Source of the DNA: Nothopassalora personata | Taxonomy: Eukaryota > Ascomycota > Dothideomycetes > Mycosphaerellales > Mycosphaerellaceae | NCBI GenBank assembly: GCA_033816765.1 | Contig: CM066298.1 | Coordinates: 744,001-808,000, forward strand | Reading direction: 5' to 3' | Length of the DNA stretch: 64,000 nucleotides | In this document: piece by piece, positions 45,536 to 57,799 of the stretch | Layout: each line of letters starts with the position of its first letter | Numbering within the stretch: the first letter of the stretch is position 1 | The notes under the pieces: model-generated | The model's database searches: none | What the model was told of the DNA's origin: nothing | The model's input: only the letters and a program-made list of their open reading frames with translations | Made by a program: the position numbers and the translations under genes

Positions 45536-47480
45536 ATGAACCCTACGAAAATAGAAGGGGTCTATAGTGATTCTGTCCCTTATAAGGGGATGGAAGAATC
45601 GGAGGAAGGGGAAACACCTAAATCTAGTAAAGAAGGGAGAAGCGGGACTAGCGCCGCTAAATTGGGTATAGGTGTAGGAACGAATAGCACAATTGGAATA
45701 GATGCTATAACTGCCCTCTTTAGACGATTAGCAGTAGCAATGGAAAACGCTAGCCCTCGCTTTCTACCTCTAGGAGGTGCTAAGAATCCGTTCTTTAATG
45801 GCACTAATGCTACTAAGTTCTAGGAGCGGTTTAGCGACCTAATAGACTAGTATCCGCCTCGGGCATCTATTAAGAAGGATGATTTCTAGGGTAGGTTTAA
45901 GCGCAATTGCGAAACTACTATCCGGCGCGTAGTTATGAGGCTACCTAGGTGGCTTACTAATAAGGCACGTTTTAGGAGGGCGTTCTTATTAGAGTTCTTA
46001 AGGTTTAACGCCTACTCGATGTTAGGGAGTCGGGAATATCTTAAGGAGATTATTAGGGCGCAGTAAGGTAAGAGGCCTAAAGAACAAGATGTAAAGGAAT
46101 TCATCCGCCTGTTTATATCCTTAAGTGACCTAATTGAACCTAAGGATTTGGATAATAGCTCCCGGAGTCGCCTCCTCCTTTAGGGATTGCTAGAGGGAGT
46201 CGCGAAAGCGGTCTACAAGGCTTGCGGGCTTCACCTAAAGTAACCTAAGAAGTTTAGGGACTTTTAGAGGATCCTCGATAAAGCTACTAGTATCGTAGAT
46301 AGTAAGGAGGGATGGAAAGCTATGCATATAGATTTCCCTCTTACTTTACCTTAGCTACACCGCTTAGTTGTAAAGCAAATGCCGCGCCTTAAGCCTAAGA
46401 TTACCACGCTTAAGAAGGTCACTTCTAGGACTGTTGTTAATAATGACCTCATCTAGAAGGTAGCTAAAATGAGCATACGTGTATACTAGCGCGGTCGCGT
46501 CGCGGACGCGGGTACCTTCTACCCGAGCGAGAATTAACGCTCTATATAACCGGAGAGGTACGACCTAGACACTAAACTGTAGGTTTACGCAATGTAGCGT
46601 CCCCTATCGTAGAATCGCGAGCAGTCTAAAGCGATAGATAGCTATTACTATAACTGTAGTAGTTCGAAGTACTAGGCTAGCAATTATAGGGCGATAAGGT
46701 CCTTAATATCCCGGGGCTACGTATACCTCGCCCCGAACAACTAGTAGTATCTAGGGAAAGAAGGCGATCCGCGTCCTACTAAGTTCAACTTTCGGAGGGA
46801 CTATAGTAAACCGAAACTGCTCTACATGCTCCCTCTACTCGAAGAACATTATAGGCCGATCGAGTTTAATAACTAGTATGAGATTTCTACACTACGTAAG
46901 TAATGGATAGGTATGGACTACACTAGCGTAATAAAGGTTACGCCTCCTAATTATTCTAAGCCCCCTCCTAACTTTAGGCATTTAATAGAGTATAGCCCTT
47001 AGGACGTACGGTCTAGCTAAACGGAGAAGGCTACTAGTATATATTAGGTCTCATTCGGAGAAAGTGAAGTAAAGTAGGCGGTCGACTTAGGCAAACTTAA
47101 CGAGGTATCTACCTATCCTATGTAGTCTAACAAAGTGAAAGGGAAGGTACCCGTAGGTATTCTAAAGAATCCGTACCCGAGGACCCGGTCCTTAGCCTAG
47201 GATCTACGAGCCCGAGCTAAGGCTACTAAGAAAGTTCGCCTACAATTAGAATAGGAGATCCGGTAAGCTAAGATTAACTAGTAGGAGGTTAAAATGATTA
47301 ACGAAGTTAATGCTTAAATAAGCGAAACTCAATTATTAGCTAAATCCGGGGTAACCCTAGGAAGGGGAAATAATGCCTAAGTGAATAAATTAGGGAACGA
47401 TACTAATAAAGGACTGCCTAAGGATATGCCTATTAGTCCCGTGAACGCCCCGTTCGCATAAAGGAAGCGTATGTAGAATG
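45536..47480 (+). pseudogene. gypsy F1 gag relic
   Basis: The first 95 codons are open (45536-45823; acidic N-terminus, then FNGTNATKF), and the frame continues past stops with a capsid-like region (ERFSDLID, AFLLEFLRFNAYSML, KEFIRLFISLSDLIEP). A zinc knuckle remnant near 46640-46690 reads YNCSSSKY-x-ASNY, with Tyr at expected Cys/His. FNGTN is typical of the start of the gag capsid domain in fungal gypsy elements. Confidence 0.6.
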
Positions 47481-47719
47481 CTAAGACTATAAGGATTAAC
47501 AATTACGTCCGACAATATAGTTTAGCTAGTAATAGTCCGGTTATAAAGGAAGAGGGTATTATCTACTAGATTAATTAGATCCTCTAGACAACGTTTCCTA
47601 ATGTAAACGCCTAAGATTAGTTTCGATATAGTCGCTAGTTCGAGGCTGCCCTCTTCGGTCGCGTTACTAACACCCCCGCTCTTTAGGAGAAGCTCGCTAC
47701 AGTGCGACGCCTTATAGGA

Positions 47720-50700
47720 AAGGACCCTAAGGTTCGTACTAGACAAGTAGTCACCTGTAAAGATAAACCTAAGTATAATGAGGAGGTCTTCCGCGAAGAT
47801 AGTTAGGCCTAGTATGTCGGAGTGTATTTAACTATACTTTACTCTAAAGGTGCGGTCCCTACTACTAAGCTTTATAAGGACGTTAAGAAAATCGGGCTTT
47901 CTAGTGTCCTTAACAACTTTGCTATAGTCCCTAGTCCTTAGGTAGTAGCGGAGTTCGGGATAAATAAGAACTAGATTAGGTGCCTAATTAACGAGGGTTC
48001 CGAGGTAAATATTATCGGCTAGAGGAACGCTTATAGATTTAGGTTACCGGTAATGTCGAGTGCTTAGCTTACCTTTCGAGGTGCTAGAGGGCGCGCCTAG
48101 TTTAAAGGTGTTATAGGCAATTTAGATGTTTAGGTATTTAGGGTTTACTACTAAGTAGATATGTTTATCTCCTCGGATCTAAACTTACTAATAATCCTAG
48201 GACGCCCGTAGGCCCGTAAGGTGCGGCTCACTGCCCGTAACTGCGATGATAGTTTATAGGAGGGGACTATTACTAGCCGCAAAGGTGAAAGTGTTATGTT
48301 TACTGCCCTAGTTAGCTCGGATAGGTACAAGACCCTTTAAGAACTATTAAAAGCGTCGGGAAATGGAAGGGTAGGTTAAGTTACGGCGCTTAACCTACCG
48401 ACTTACTAAAGCCGGACTTAATAAAATCAGTAAGGTTCTCGCACTATCTCGGAGGAACCTCGGACTTTAATTTACCGGTCCCGGGACCGGTAAATAGCTA
48501 TAGTAAGGAAAACGGATACTACTACGACACGACGTATCTATAGGAACCCGGCAAGGCTCTAACGCCTAGTAACCATTTAGCTCACTTATTAGGATTGCTT
48601 AGGACTACTAGAGTAAAGGAACGAGTTGTAGAAATTGGAATAGGCGCGTCTAAGGAAGATTCTATTACTAATGTTTATTTAGTTTAAGGGGATTGGCCCT
48701 CCGAGATCCTAAGGCAATCTACATTAAATACTTAGGCACGGAAGCAACAGGTAGGCCGACATATAGCTAACATTAGGATGCCGTAGGTCTTTACGATATA
48801 TAAGCGTAAGGCGGACAAAAAGAAGCTAGTAGACGCGAGCGTTTACGAACGCCTAGAATCACGAGTTAAGGGGGATATAGAATAGAAGCGTAGGGCACTA
48901 TACCTAGAATCTAAGATGCCTAAAGGATAAGGTCCGTTCGATAGGAAGTACTTAACTAAGAAATTCTTAAGTATTAAGCGAGGTAGCCGGATTACTCTAG
49001 AACGACTTACCTTAATTAAGGTTAGCATTAAGCTATTACTAATGGAAAGGGCCTTATTCGATAAGATGCTCTATAACCGGGAGGCAGTCCTTACTTAGGA
49101 TTTTAGTTATATAAGGCAAATTAGGTACGACGTCGTACCACCTTAGAAGATTAACACGGTCCCTTATAGGCTATGGTAGGCACGCCCTATCCGGTTATAC
49201 CTAAGTCTTAGGGTAATTGTTAAGCGCATAATTAGAGCCCGGATTAAGAACAACATCCTAGAATACTTATAAGGGGTATACTCTAATAGCTAGTTCCTAG
49301 TCGTAAAGAAGGTTAATGCCTCTAGAAGCGATGTGCCATATCGGTTAATTAAATTAGCTATGCTCCTAAATGAGGTTACTATACGCGATGCTAACATTCC
49401 ACCGGACACGGATAGCTTCTTAGAGGATTTTACCGGTTACCGAGTCGCTTTACTTATAGACCTGTTTTTAGGTTATAATTAGATCACTTTAGACAAGTCC
49501 TACCGAGACTTAACAGCCTTTATGACCCCTCTTAGCCTAGTACGTAACACGACTCTACCTTAAGGGGCTACTAATTCGGTTGCTTAGTTCGTGCGTACGG
49601 TAACAAAGATTCTACTTAATTATATCTCGCATCGAGCGAAGCCGTTTCTCGATAACATCAGTATTAAGGGACTAACTAAGGACTATAGGAATGCCGAAGT
49701 AGAGCCTAGGTTAAGGAGATAGGTCGTTAAGCACATCGTCTCCCTAGATCTAGTTCTTACTAACCTAGAGAGAGCTAGTACGGTAGTTGCTAGAGGCAAA
49801 TCCTAATAGTTATAAAAAAAGCTTAAGATTGTTAGGTACGTTACTAGCCTGGATAGTCGCTATCCTAACCTAAAGGTTATAGCTAAGATCCTAGACTAGC
49901 CTACGCCTACCTATATTAAGGAGGTCCGCACCTATGTAGGGCTATATATGTACTTCCGGATATAGATTCCCTAGTTCGTTATTATCGCTCGACTAATGTA
50001 CAAGCTACTAAAGAAGGGCGCCGAGTTCACCTAGATAGAAAATAAGCAGTTCTCGAAAGAAGAGGTTACTAGATATCTTATGTAGGCTCTAGCCTTAGTT
50101 ACCCTCTACTACTCACCTAGTGCTAGGTCCATCTTTATCTTAGTTAATGCTAGCGGTACTAGATAGGGATGTATCGTTTCTTAAGAATTAATAGACAGCA
50201 CTCGACGGCGTCACCCGGTACGGTATAAGAGTAGAAGCTAGAACGCGTTAGAATCTAGATATAATACTAGTAAGCGAGAATGCCTTAGGGTCCTTAAGGG
50301 GCTTAAGAAGATCTAGAGATATGTTACTAGCGTTAATTTTGTCCTTAAGGTTAATGCTAAGACACTTATATAGTAACTTAACCGGCCGGCTTCGGACCTA
50401 CCTAACTCGGCAATGGCCTGGTGGGTCGTATAGATTCGGCTATTCACGTTCGAGGTAAAGTACGTTACAGGGACTAGGTATACTAGCCTAGATGCCCTGT
50501 CTCGTAGGCCCTCTATACCTTAGGAACCCAGGGAAACTAACGAAGACGATGTCGACCGGATGATTAATAATAAGCTGTTCGGGTATCCGGAGCCGGTCGA
50601 TACCTATCTAGTTAAAATCTAGAAAACACGACATCTCGGGGACTAATATTCTAAGGGCTCTTAGTAGCTTACTTAGGTTATAGAAACTAGGACCCGGCCT

Positions 50701-51850
50701 AATAGTATTACCCGTACTAAGTACCGGCGGCTAGTAAAGAAGAGCGTCAACTTCTTTATCCGAGACTAATTACTATTCTTTTAGAAGCGCCGAGGAGTAC
50801 CGTTCTAACTTATAATTAACGATAATAAGGCTTAGAAGGAGATCGTTATAGAGTGCTATAAGAGACACGGTTACCGTAGCGCTAAGGTCGTATACAATCT
50901 TATTTCTAATCGGTATTACTAGGATAGGTACTTCGCTAATGTCTCTACGTAGGTTCGAAGTTATGCTCCTTATAGGTTTTACGAAGGTAACTAGCGCGCT
51001 AGTAAGCTTCACTTATCGAGCCCTTAGGTCATTAGTAAGAAGTAGTACTCGGACCCCGTCTAGGTGCATAAAAATAGATACCTCCTAGTTACGCGCGAAG
51101 CACTTAGTAACTGGATCGAGGCTAGAGTAATAAGGGCACCTCCTAGCTCTAAGACGGTTACTAAGTTTCTATATAAGGATGTCTTCTATAGGCACGGCTA
51201 CTGTACTAAAATTGTGCTTAACAACGTTACGGTTCATACGGCTAAGGTTAAGCGGTTACTCGTGGGGCTTAGTGTTCGAAGGATTCGAATATTACCGTAC
51301 TATCCGTAGTCTAATACTCCGGTCGAGGCTAGACACCGTCCGATTCTTATAGCGTTAGTAAAACTCATAAGGAACATATACCGCGGATAGGAGCAATAGG
51401 TACCCGCTATATTATAGGCTAATAGGACTACGACCTGTCGTACTACTAGAATAACGCTAGCTTAGGTCCTATATAGCTATCGCACGATTCTACTAATTGA
51501 GGTTAAGTACCCGACGTAGGCAAATTACTAATAGGGATCGGTAAGAACGACTAAGGACCTACTTACTATACGTGCGCGTTAACTCTAGGCTCAAGACCTT
51601 AGTTTAGAAGAGCTGCATGCTCGAAGGAAACGACTAAGAGAACTTAGTAAGGACTACTTTAATTCTTACCAGAATGTTAACTTTATTAGTTTCTAGAAGG
51701 GCGACCTTATTATAAGGTTCGATAAGCTATATAAGGATAACTTCTCACGTAAGATCGGTTACCGATAGTAAGGTCTATATCGGGTATCTAGTATCTCTAG
51801 GGAGTTTAGTACCTATATTCTTAAGGAACTTAATAGCACGCTAATAAAGG
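47720..51850 (+). pseudogene. gypsy F1 pol: protease, RT, RNase H, integrase relic
   Basis: Protease near 47960-48340 (LINEGSEVNII, LGRP). RT from about 49000: DLFLGYN, KSYRDLTAFMTPLSLVRNTTLP, GATNSVA, and catalytic box FLDN (49645-49656; second Asp now Asn, TG-to-TA type). RNase H at about 50100-50500. Integrase core at 51064-51309 (KNRYLLVTREALSNWIEARVI, GYCTKIVLNN, ILPYYP). These motifs mark a distinct fungal gypsy family, different from A/B/C/E. Stops are scattered at Trp/Gln codons. F2 (60170-64000) is a close copy. Confidence 0.8.
48470..48495. repeat. 26-bp perfect palindrome in F1
   Basis: ATTTACCGGTCCC followed by its exact reverse complement. Other copies: 52300-52325, 60913-60938, and an imperfect one at 45074-45099. 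Just upstream (48370-48410) a second hairpin pairs GGTAGGTTAAG with CTTAACCTACC. Confidence 0.95.
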
Positions 51851-51854
51851 GAGT

Positions 51855-52299
51855 TTAGGTACGAGAAAACCCTAAGCTAGTTCTAAAGCTTCGCCCGGAT
51901 AACATAGGAGTACTAGGCCTAGATAATAGGATCGATCTCGTAATAGGGGAGGGAGAAGTCGCTAATAGCGTCGCTAATAGCGAAGACAGCAGTAATTTAA
52001 ACGAGATCGAGCCTATCGCCGACGAAGACGTGCTACCTGTAGGAGTTAACGAAAGGGGATCGTATCCTAAACCGGAATCCAAGAAGCTATAGGTTAGGCC
52101 TTATAACCTTTCTATAGCCGAAATTTCACAGTTTAGTAGGATCGAGGCTAAGAACTAATTAGTTAGTAATGGCGTACGGAGTTCACTTCCCTTAGGCATA
52201 TGTTGCACATGCCCTTCAGTTTATTAAGCCGATTCGGTTATCTAGACTTCACTTTATAGGGTGTTCTTACCTTAGTTAGACCTTAGTTAGTAGAGTTAC
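51855..52299 (+). other. F1 3' coding tail and flank
   Basis: The end of the pol frame or its downstream part reads acidic and Ser/Pro-type residues up to about 52100 (GVEAKN-like end), then AT-rich sequence. No chromodomain or LTR could be defined. Confidence 0.3.
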
Positions 52300-52325
52300 A
52301 TTTACCGGTCCCGGGACCGGTAAAT
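52300..52325. repeat. 26-bp perfect palindrome, F1 3' flank
   Basis: Same palindrome as at 48470-48495, in different surroundings. Confidence 0.95.
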
Positions 52326-53118
52326 CGGATTACGTAATAGCGTAGCATGCCCCTACCGAATGCTTACCTAGGTGGTTACTAGCACTAGTTTTCGGTCACA
52401 TGTAGGGTTATCGGACCTTTAGTATAACCTTAACAGCACTGCCCTTACTACTTATAAGACCGGTCTCGGCGCTACTACCTTATAACGGTTATAGGGATAT
52501 ACGCTAAGAGGCATACTTAAGCGTAGCTCTCTACCTACTACTTCCTCTCTTTTTCTTTAAACACTAATACTATTACTAGAGCTACTAATACATCTATCTA
52601 CTACTACATACATTAGACGGTTTTTTAGCCTCTCTCTCTTTACGACCTTAACCTTCTTTAAAGCCCCTACCCCGACACTAAGCTTTTAAAGCTTACTAAT
52701 ACTCTAGAGTGGCACTACGAGATAGCTAGCTCTTACGATCTTACTACTAGCGAATCCTAGTTATTATAGCTTTAGCTAGCCTATCGTTACGCCCGGCTAG
52801 CTCGAGCATAGCGCTTACTAGTACTATTACTAGGCTTACCCGTCTACCTTAGACCTTGTTCGAGTCCCTTCGCCTACCGGATAACGTTAAGCATGTCCTT
52901 ACTAACACGAACACGCCGAAGTCCGCCGCTAATGTTATGTTCCGAGAGCTTAGTCCTTAGAAGCGGGTTAAGGTATTAAAGGACTTCTATAAGGGCTTCG
53001 AGAAGGTATTCGAAGACTACTCCGTCTAGGTTAACCTGTTTTTTGAGGAAGTTAAGAGCGGCATAGGTAAGAGCTACTAGGATAAATTCCTTAGTAATAA
53101 GAAGCTCGATGTTATTAT
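52326..53118 (+). pseudogene. Unidentified degraded coding relic
   Basis: From about 52850 to 53118 the plus strand reads a coherent charged sequence (LPDNVKHVLTNTNTPKSAAN, VLKDFYKGFEKVFEDYSV, VNLFFEEVKSGIGKSY) with a few Trp/Gln-type stops. It ends at the LTR of E. The family is not recognised. It may be gag-like sequence of an F-type element, but no match to F1 gag was seen. Confidence 0.35.
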
Positions 53119-53518
53119 TGTCTCGTTCTAGGGCTAGTCTCAAAAGAGAGATAAGTCAAGTTACGTAGCGGTATTCTTTAGAGAGGCTAAAGCAAGCTAA
53201 GCGAAGATAAATAATAGGAATAAGAGTTATATTCCAATTAGTGAGATAGTAACATAAGTTAAACGCATTAGAACTATAAGGGTTTCTTAGCGTTCCTAAA
53301 TACAAAGGAGATAGAGCGTTGCTCTCCGTGCTCTCTATGCTCTCTATGTTCTCTCGAGATCACCGAGATTAACGAGGTTAAGGAGATCACTTTAGTTGCT
53401 CTCTCGGTTCCTTAGTTTTATTCCTACGGGCGAGAGAGCACTTCTCGGGCGGAAGCGCCTACTAATTGTAGAGGTCTAATTAGTTAGCTTCCTTTAGCCC
53501 TAGATTAGAACCGTAACA
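53119..53518 (-). repeat. 3' LTR of gypsy E
   Basis: 400 bp, TGTCTCG...GTAACA, near-identical to 59770-60169. The inner side shows CTATCCCCCTTTT (53519-53531), the complement of a polypurine tract. Confidence 0.9.
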
Positions 53519-53593
53519 CTATCCCCCTTTTAGCCTAGCTCTGTCCTAGAGCTTTATAAGTTATGTTGTACTTCCTTTTTATGTCTCGTAACG

Positions 53594-54180
53594 ATGTCTT
53601 CTTCCTCCTAATCCAAATCTACCGCTCGCCGTAAGAAGAAAGCCTAGTAGATCTTCCGTAACGGCGATACCGCGATGCGTCCGTGTGATTCTTATTAAAA
53701 GGAGGGCCGTGTATATAAGGTGCACATCTTATCTAGTCGCTGTTCTAAGTGCTAGTAGCGGAATCTAAAGAGTTGCAATACGAGGGTAACCGAGGGCGAG
53801 TAGAAGCGCTTATTGCTTTAGCGGAAGAAATTGTTATAGGAACTAGATACCGCGAAAAGGATTCTTAGTAAAAGGTAGGATGCCTTAATAGAAGCGTATA
53901 TAAAGGAAATGCGCCTTCGTAAGTAATTAGATGCGGTTAATTAGAAGGTTACGGAGGGTCGTTCGTTAGAAGATCGGTTGTTACTAGACGAGGATCTAGG
54001 GGCGTAGGAGTACGCTATAGTAGACGCGGATCCTAGTGCTCCTAATCTGTCCTTATCTCCTTAGACCTAGAGTGCTATCGAAGGTCTTCCGGACGACTTC
54101 TAGCTTTCTCCTTCTAGCGAGACGGTACCGTCGGTAGCTTAGCCGTTTTCTTCGTAAGGGTATTTATTTATAAGTTGTGC
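53594..54180 (+). pseudogene. Antisense accessory ORF of gypsy E (degraded)
   Basis: ATG at 53594, 76 bp from the LTR, running against pol. The frame reads MSSSS, a basic start, Cys residues (SSRCSKC, SCNTRVT), then charged coiled-coil-like stretches (DTAKRILSKR, ALIEAYIKEMRLRK) and an acidic, Ser/Pro-rich tail, with stops at Trp/Gln-type codons. Same position, orientation and ATGTCTTC start as in B. Function unknown. Confidence 0.5.
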
Positions 54181-54197
54181 CCCTGTTCTTATTAATC

Positions 54198-54271
54198 GGC
54201 TAGGTAGCTTAGTAGTAGAGCGTAAGCTATCTACACTCTTAAGGTCGTAGGTTCGATTCCTACTTTAGTCG
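54198..54271 (+). other. tRNA-like cloverleaf, antisense in gypsy E
   Basis: 74 nt. Acceptor GGCTAGG with TTTAGTC (7 bp, three G-U type pairs), D arm GCTT/GAGC, variable loop AGGTC, T arm GTAGG-TTCGATT-CCTAC, discriminator G. The anticodon arm has 19 nt (TAAG...CTTA) as in the copy at 1057-1130. Antisense to E's pol and just beyond its 3' end. Confidence 0.6.
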
Positions 54272-54389
54272 TCCGTTTACTTAAAAGTTACTATGTCTTA
54301 TAGTGTAGTTACTTTAAGTAGGCGCCGTTTTAATATTCCCGAATCTTCTACTAACAGTTTCGTAGGTTTTCTTTTAGTTCCTAGGTATT

Positions 54390-57300
54390 CTCCGATTCGT
54401 CGTATCCCTTCCATTTAATAAGGTATCGCTAACCTTTCTTATCTAGGATTTTTTCGACTTTAAATTCATTTTCTACTTCCGGCTCGAAGTGGAAACTCTC
54501 CTAGTAAGGTGTTCTAGCGTCTACGGGTTCTAGTTTAGAGATATAGAAGACTAGGTGGATTTTTGCGTTAGGTGGTAGTCGTAGTCGATAGTTAACTAGT
54601 CCTATGACTTTATCGATTAAAAATGGTCCGACCTTAATGTAATCTAGTTTTTTGGTCTGTCTTCTTATTCTCAAGTTTTTTATAAGGAGATAGACCTTAT
54701 CCCCCTCTTTTAGTAGAGGTGCCATTTTTCTCGTATCCTACCGTTATTAAGACAGTTTTCGTTATGCATCTTCGATCGCCTTACGTGTTTCTTTATGCAC
54801 TTCCTTAAGAGTATCCGTCGTTACGATTGCTCTCTCGGCCTATAGATAGGATCTAGGTGTTCCGAATAGGTTAGGATCTTTACTAAAGTTCGTATAGAAT
54901 AGCGTCGTTAAAGTTGTCTCTAATTTGTAGTTATTTAGTACAATCTGCGCCATTAGTAGTAATGAAACCTAATTGTCTTATGCGTAGTTAATGTAGTGTC
55001 GTAGGTGGTGTTCTAGCGTTTAATTCATCCTTTCGGTTTGTCCGTCTATCTCCGGATAATATGCTATTAATAGCTTATGTTTAATTCCGATCGTTCCCAT
55101 AAGCGTCTTCTAGTAATTTAATGTAAATAGCTTGTCTCTGTCCGTTATAAACGCTTAGGGGAATCCGTAGTATCGGATAAGTCTATCTAGTACGAGGTAT
55201 CCGAGCTACTCTACATTATATGTTTCCGATGTAGGAATAAAGTGTACGTATTTTATAAGTCTATTAACTATAACTAGTATTATGTCGTATAGTTATTTCG
55301 TAACTTAGTCTCTTAACGGTGGGAGTTTCGTAATAAAGTCCATTATAACTTCGTCCTATAGCTTCGTCGGTAGTGTCCTAAACTGTAGGTAACCGTATCT
55401 TACATGTCTCGCAGCCTTGTTCCGTTAGTAGTGTACGCATTGTTTAATATAGCGTAACACCTCAAGTCTCATTTATAGAAATGAGAAACTGCGCTATATT
55501 AGGTCTATTGTTTTTAAAGTTCTAGGGTGCCCATAAGTTAGTCCGTCGTAATGTTATCGTATACATTCTTCTTCTCGATCCTTTAGTACCTAGTATTTTC
55601 CTTACGATATAGGGAATTGTTCGTCCCTATCGTCTAATATCCGTACGATGTTATTGAATTCTCTTATGTTAGTACTAAGACTTCCGTCGGGGTTTATCTT
55701 TAGTATTTTATGTTATACTAGTTCTTTTCCTTCTATATAGTCGCTTCTTCGGCTTAGCGCGTCGGCGCGGCCATTCTCTCGTCCTAGAGTATATTTAATT
55801 TCGAACTTATACTATCCTAGCAGCTCCGACTAGCGGGCTTGCCTTCGAGTAAGTTCTTTCGTCGTTGTAAAGTACGTAAGATTCTTGTAGTTAGAAAGAA
55901 TCGTTAACTTCGGTAGGCCCTCGACATATACTCTCTAATGTTACATAGCAGTAACAATGGCTAGAAGCTCTTTATTATAGATGTCGTAGTTCTGTTCCGC
56001 TATAGTCATTTTCCGGGAGTAATAGGCTACTAGGTGTCTCTACCTATCGTGTGTCTATGTTAAATACGCGCCTATTACTATATTAGACGCATCGGTCTCG
56101 ATGTGGACTTCCTTACTACCATCGAATAGTCAAAGCGTAGGGGCTAAAGCGCATTATTCCTTAAGTTTCTTAAATGCTTTAATCTATTCCTTTCCCCATT
56201 TCTAAGTAACGTCCTTTCTTATAAGCATCGTTATTAGTACTACTGTCTTTAAATAGTCCTTAATGAATTTCCGGTTATAGTTCGTTAGTCTAAGGAATAA
56301 TTGTACGTCCTTAACTGTTTTCGGTTCTAGCTACTCTCTAATTGACTATGTCTTCGTAGGGTCGATCGTTATCCCTATAGTGCTAATAATGAAGCCTAGG
56401 AATTTAACTTCCTTCTTATAGAATTCGCATTTCTCGGGTGCTGTCTTGAATCCTAACTGCGTAAGTCGTTCGAAGACATCCTAGACTTGTCTTATGTGCT
56501 TCTATAGGGATCCTTTCGTGTAGACTAGTATATCGTCCATATAGGCGATAACGCATACGTCGAGTAGGTCTCTAAGTGTTTCGTTAACAAGGTCCTAGTA
56601 GGATGCGGGTACGTTAGTTAATCCCATTAGTATAACTAAGAATTCGTAGAGTCCGTATCTTATTCTAAAAGCGGTTTTCCATTCTTCTCCTTCTACTATC
56701 CGTATAGCGTAGAAGGCGTCTCGTAGGTCAATCTTCGTGTACTAGTCCGATCCGGTTAATCTGTCTTATGCTTCTTCGATGTTAGGTAGCGGGTATCGGT
56801 TCTTAATCGTGATCTCGTTTAACTTCCTATAGTCTTATACGAGTCGTAACTTCCCGTTTGCTTTTAGAACGAACATGCATAGAGTTCCTTCACTTAAGGT
56901 AGATCTTCTTATCTATCCTTTAGCTAGCTTCTCCTTTAGCTATTCTCGTAGGGTCTGTAGCTCTTTCTTAGACATTTAGTATAGGGGTCCCTATAGAGGC
57001 TCTTTCCCTAGCTAAATGTTAATCTTATAATTCTATAGGCGGTGCTTAGGTAAGGCGGTTTTACCTCTCTCCTCTTTAAAGAGTCGCGACCACTTACGAT
57101 ACTCCTTAGGAATACTTAACTCTAAGATGTTAGTATTCTTCGATAGTACGTTACTTCTATCACTTCTAGTGACTTCGTAACCCGGCGGCCCTACGCTAGT
57201 GTCTATCCCGGTCGAAGGTGGTTCTTCTATCCTTCTATTCGGCGTAAGCTATATCTCGTTTAGCTGTTTCCTTACCTTATCTACTAGTAAACGCTACCAC

Positions 57301-57750
57301 TACGTAGGCTAAATGTCGATAACGCAATCGCATTCCCTAAATGTAAGTACTCCTCTTCTCTAGTCGATTACTAGATTGTGCTTTCTTAACTAAGGCATAC
57401 CTAATACTATGTTATAACTAGCTATATTAGTAACATCTAAGGTAATATTCTCGTAGTGCTATTAGATAGCTAGTAGCAATGGTATCGTCTCCCATTCTAC
57501 GCTAGGTAACGATAATCCGTTTACCGCGATTAACTCGTAACCCTATTTCTTCTTTAGGGTAGCTAACCCGTTTCTTCTTATAAAAGACTCGGAGATAAAA
57601 TTTCCCGCTACTCCTAAGTCGATTATAACACTAGTCTTATATCCGTTAACGATTGCTTATGTCTAGAAAACTATGTTTAATGTCGATACGTAAGCCTAAG
57701 TATTATATAACTCCCTCCGGTCGCTTATTCCTAGGGAGCTAATCCTTTTC
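54390..57750 (-). pseudogene. gypsy E pol: protease, RT, RNase H, integrase, chromodomain relic
   Basis: Minus strand. Protease active site near 57610-57640 (DLGVAG). RT with AYMDDILVYTK (YMDD 56532-56543) and an intact-looking [12 protein letters not shown] region. RNase H at about 55700-56350, integrase at 54726-55640, GPY/F at 54501-54725 (open 74 codons; KVGPFLIDKVIG, LEPVDART), chromodomain at about 54390-54490. It is less damaged than B and keeps the integrase piece that B lost. Confidence 0.85.
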
Positions 57751-57799
57751 CCGAGTGGTATGTGGTTCGCTATGCTTCGTACCTAGAGGCTTCGGCTAG

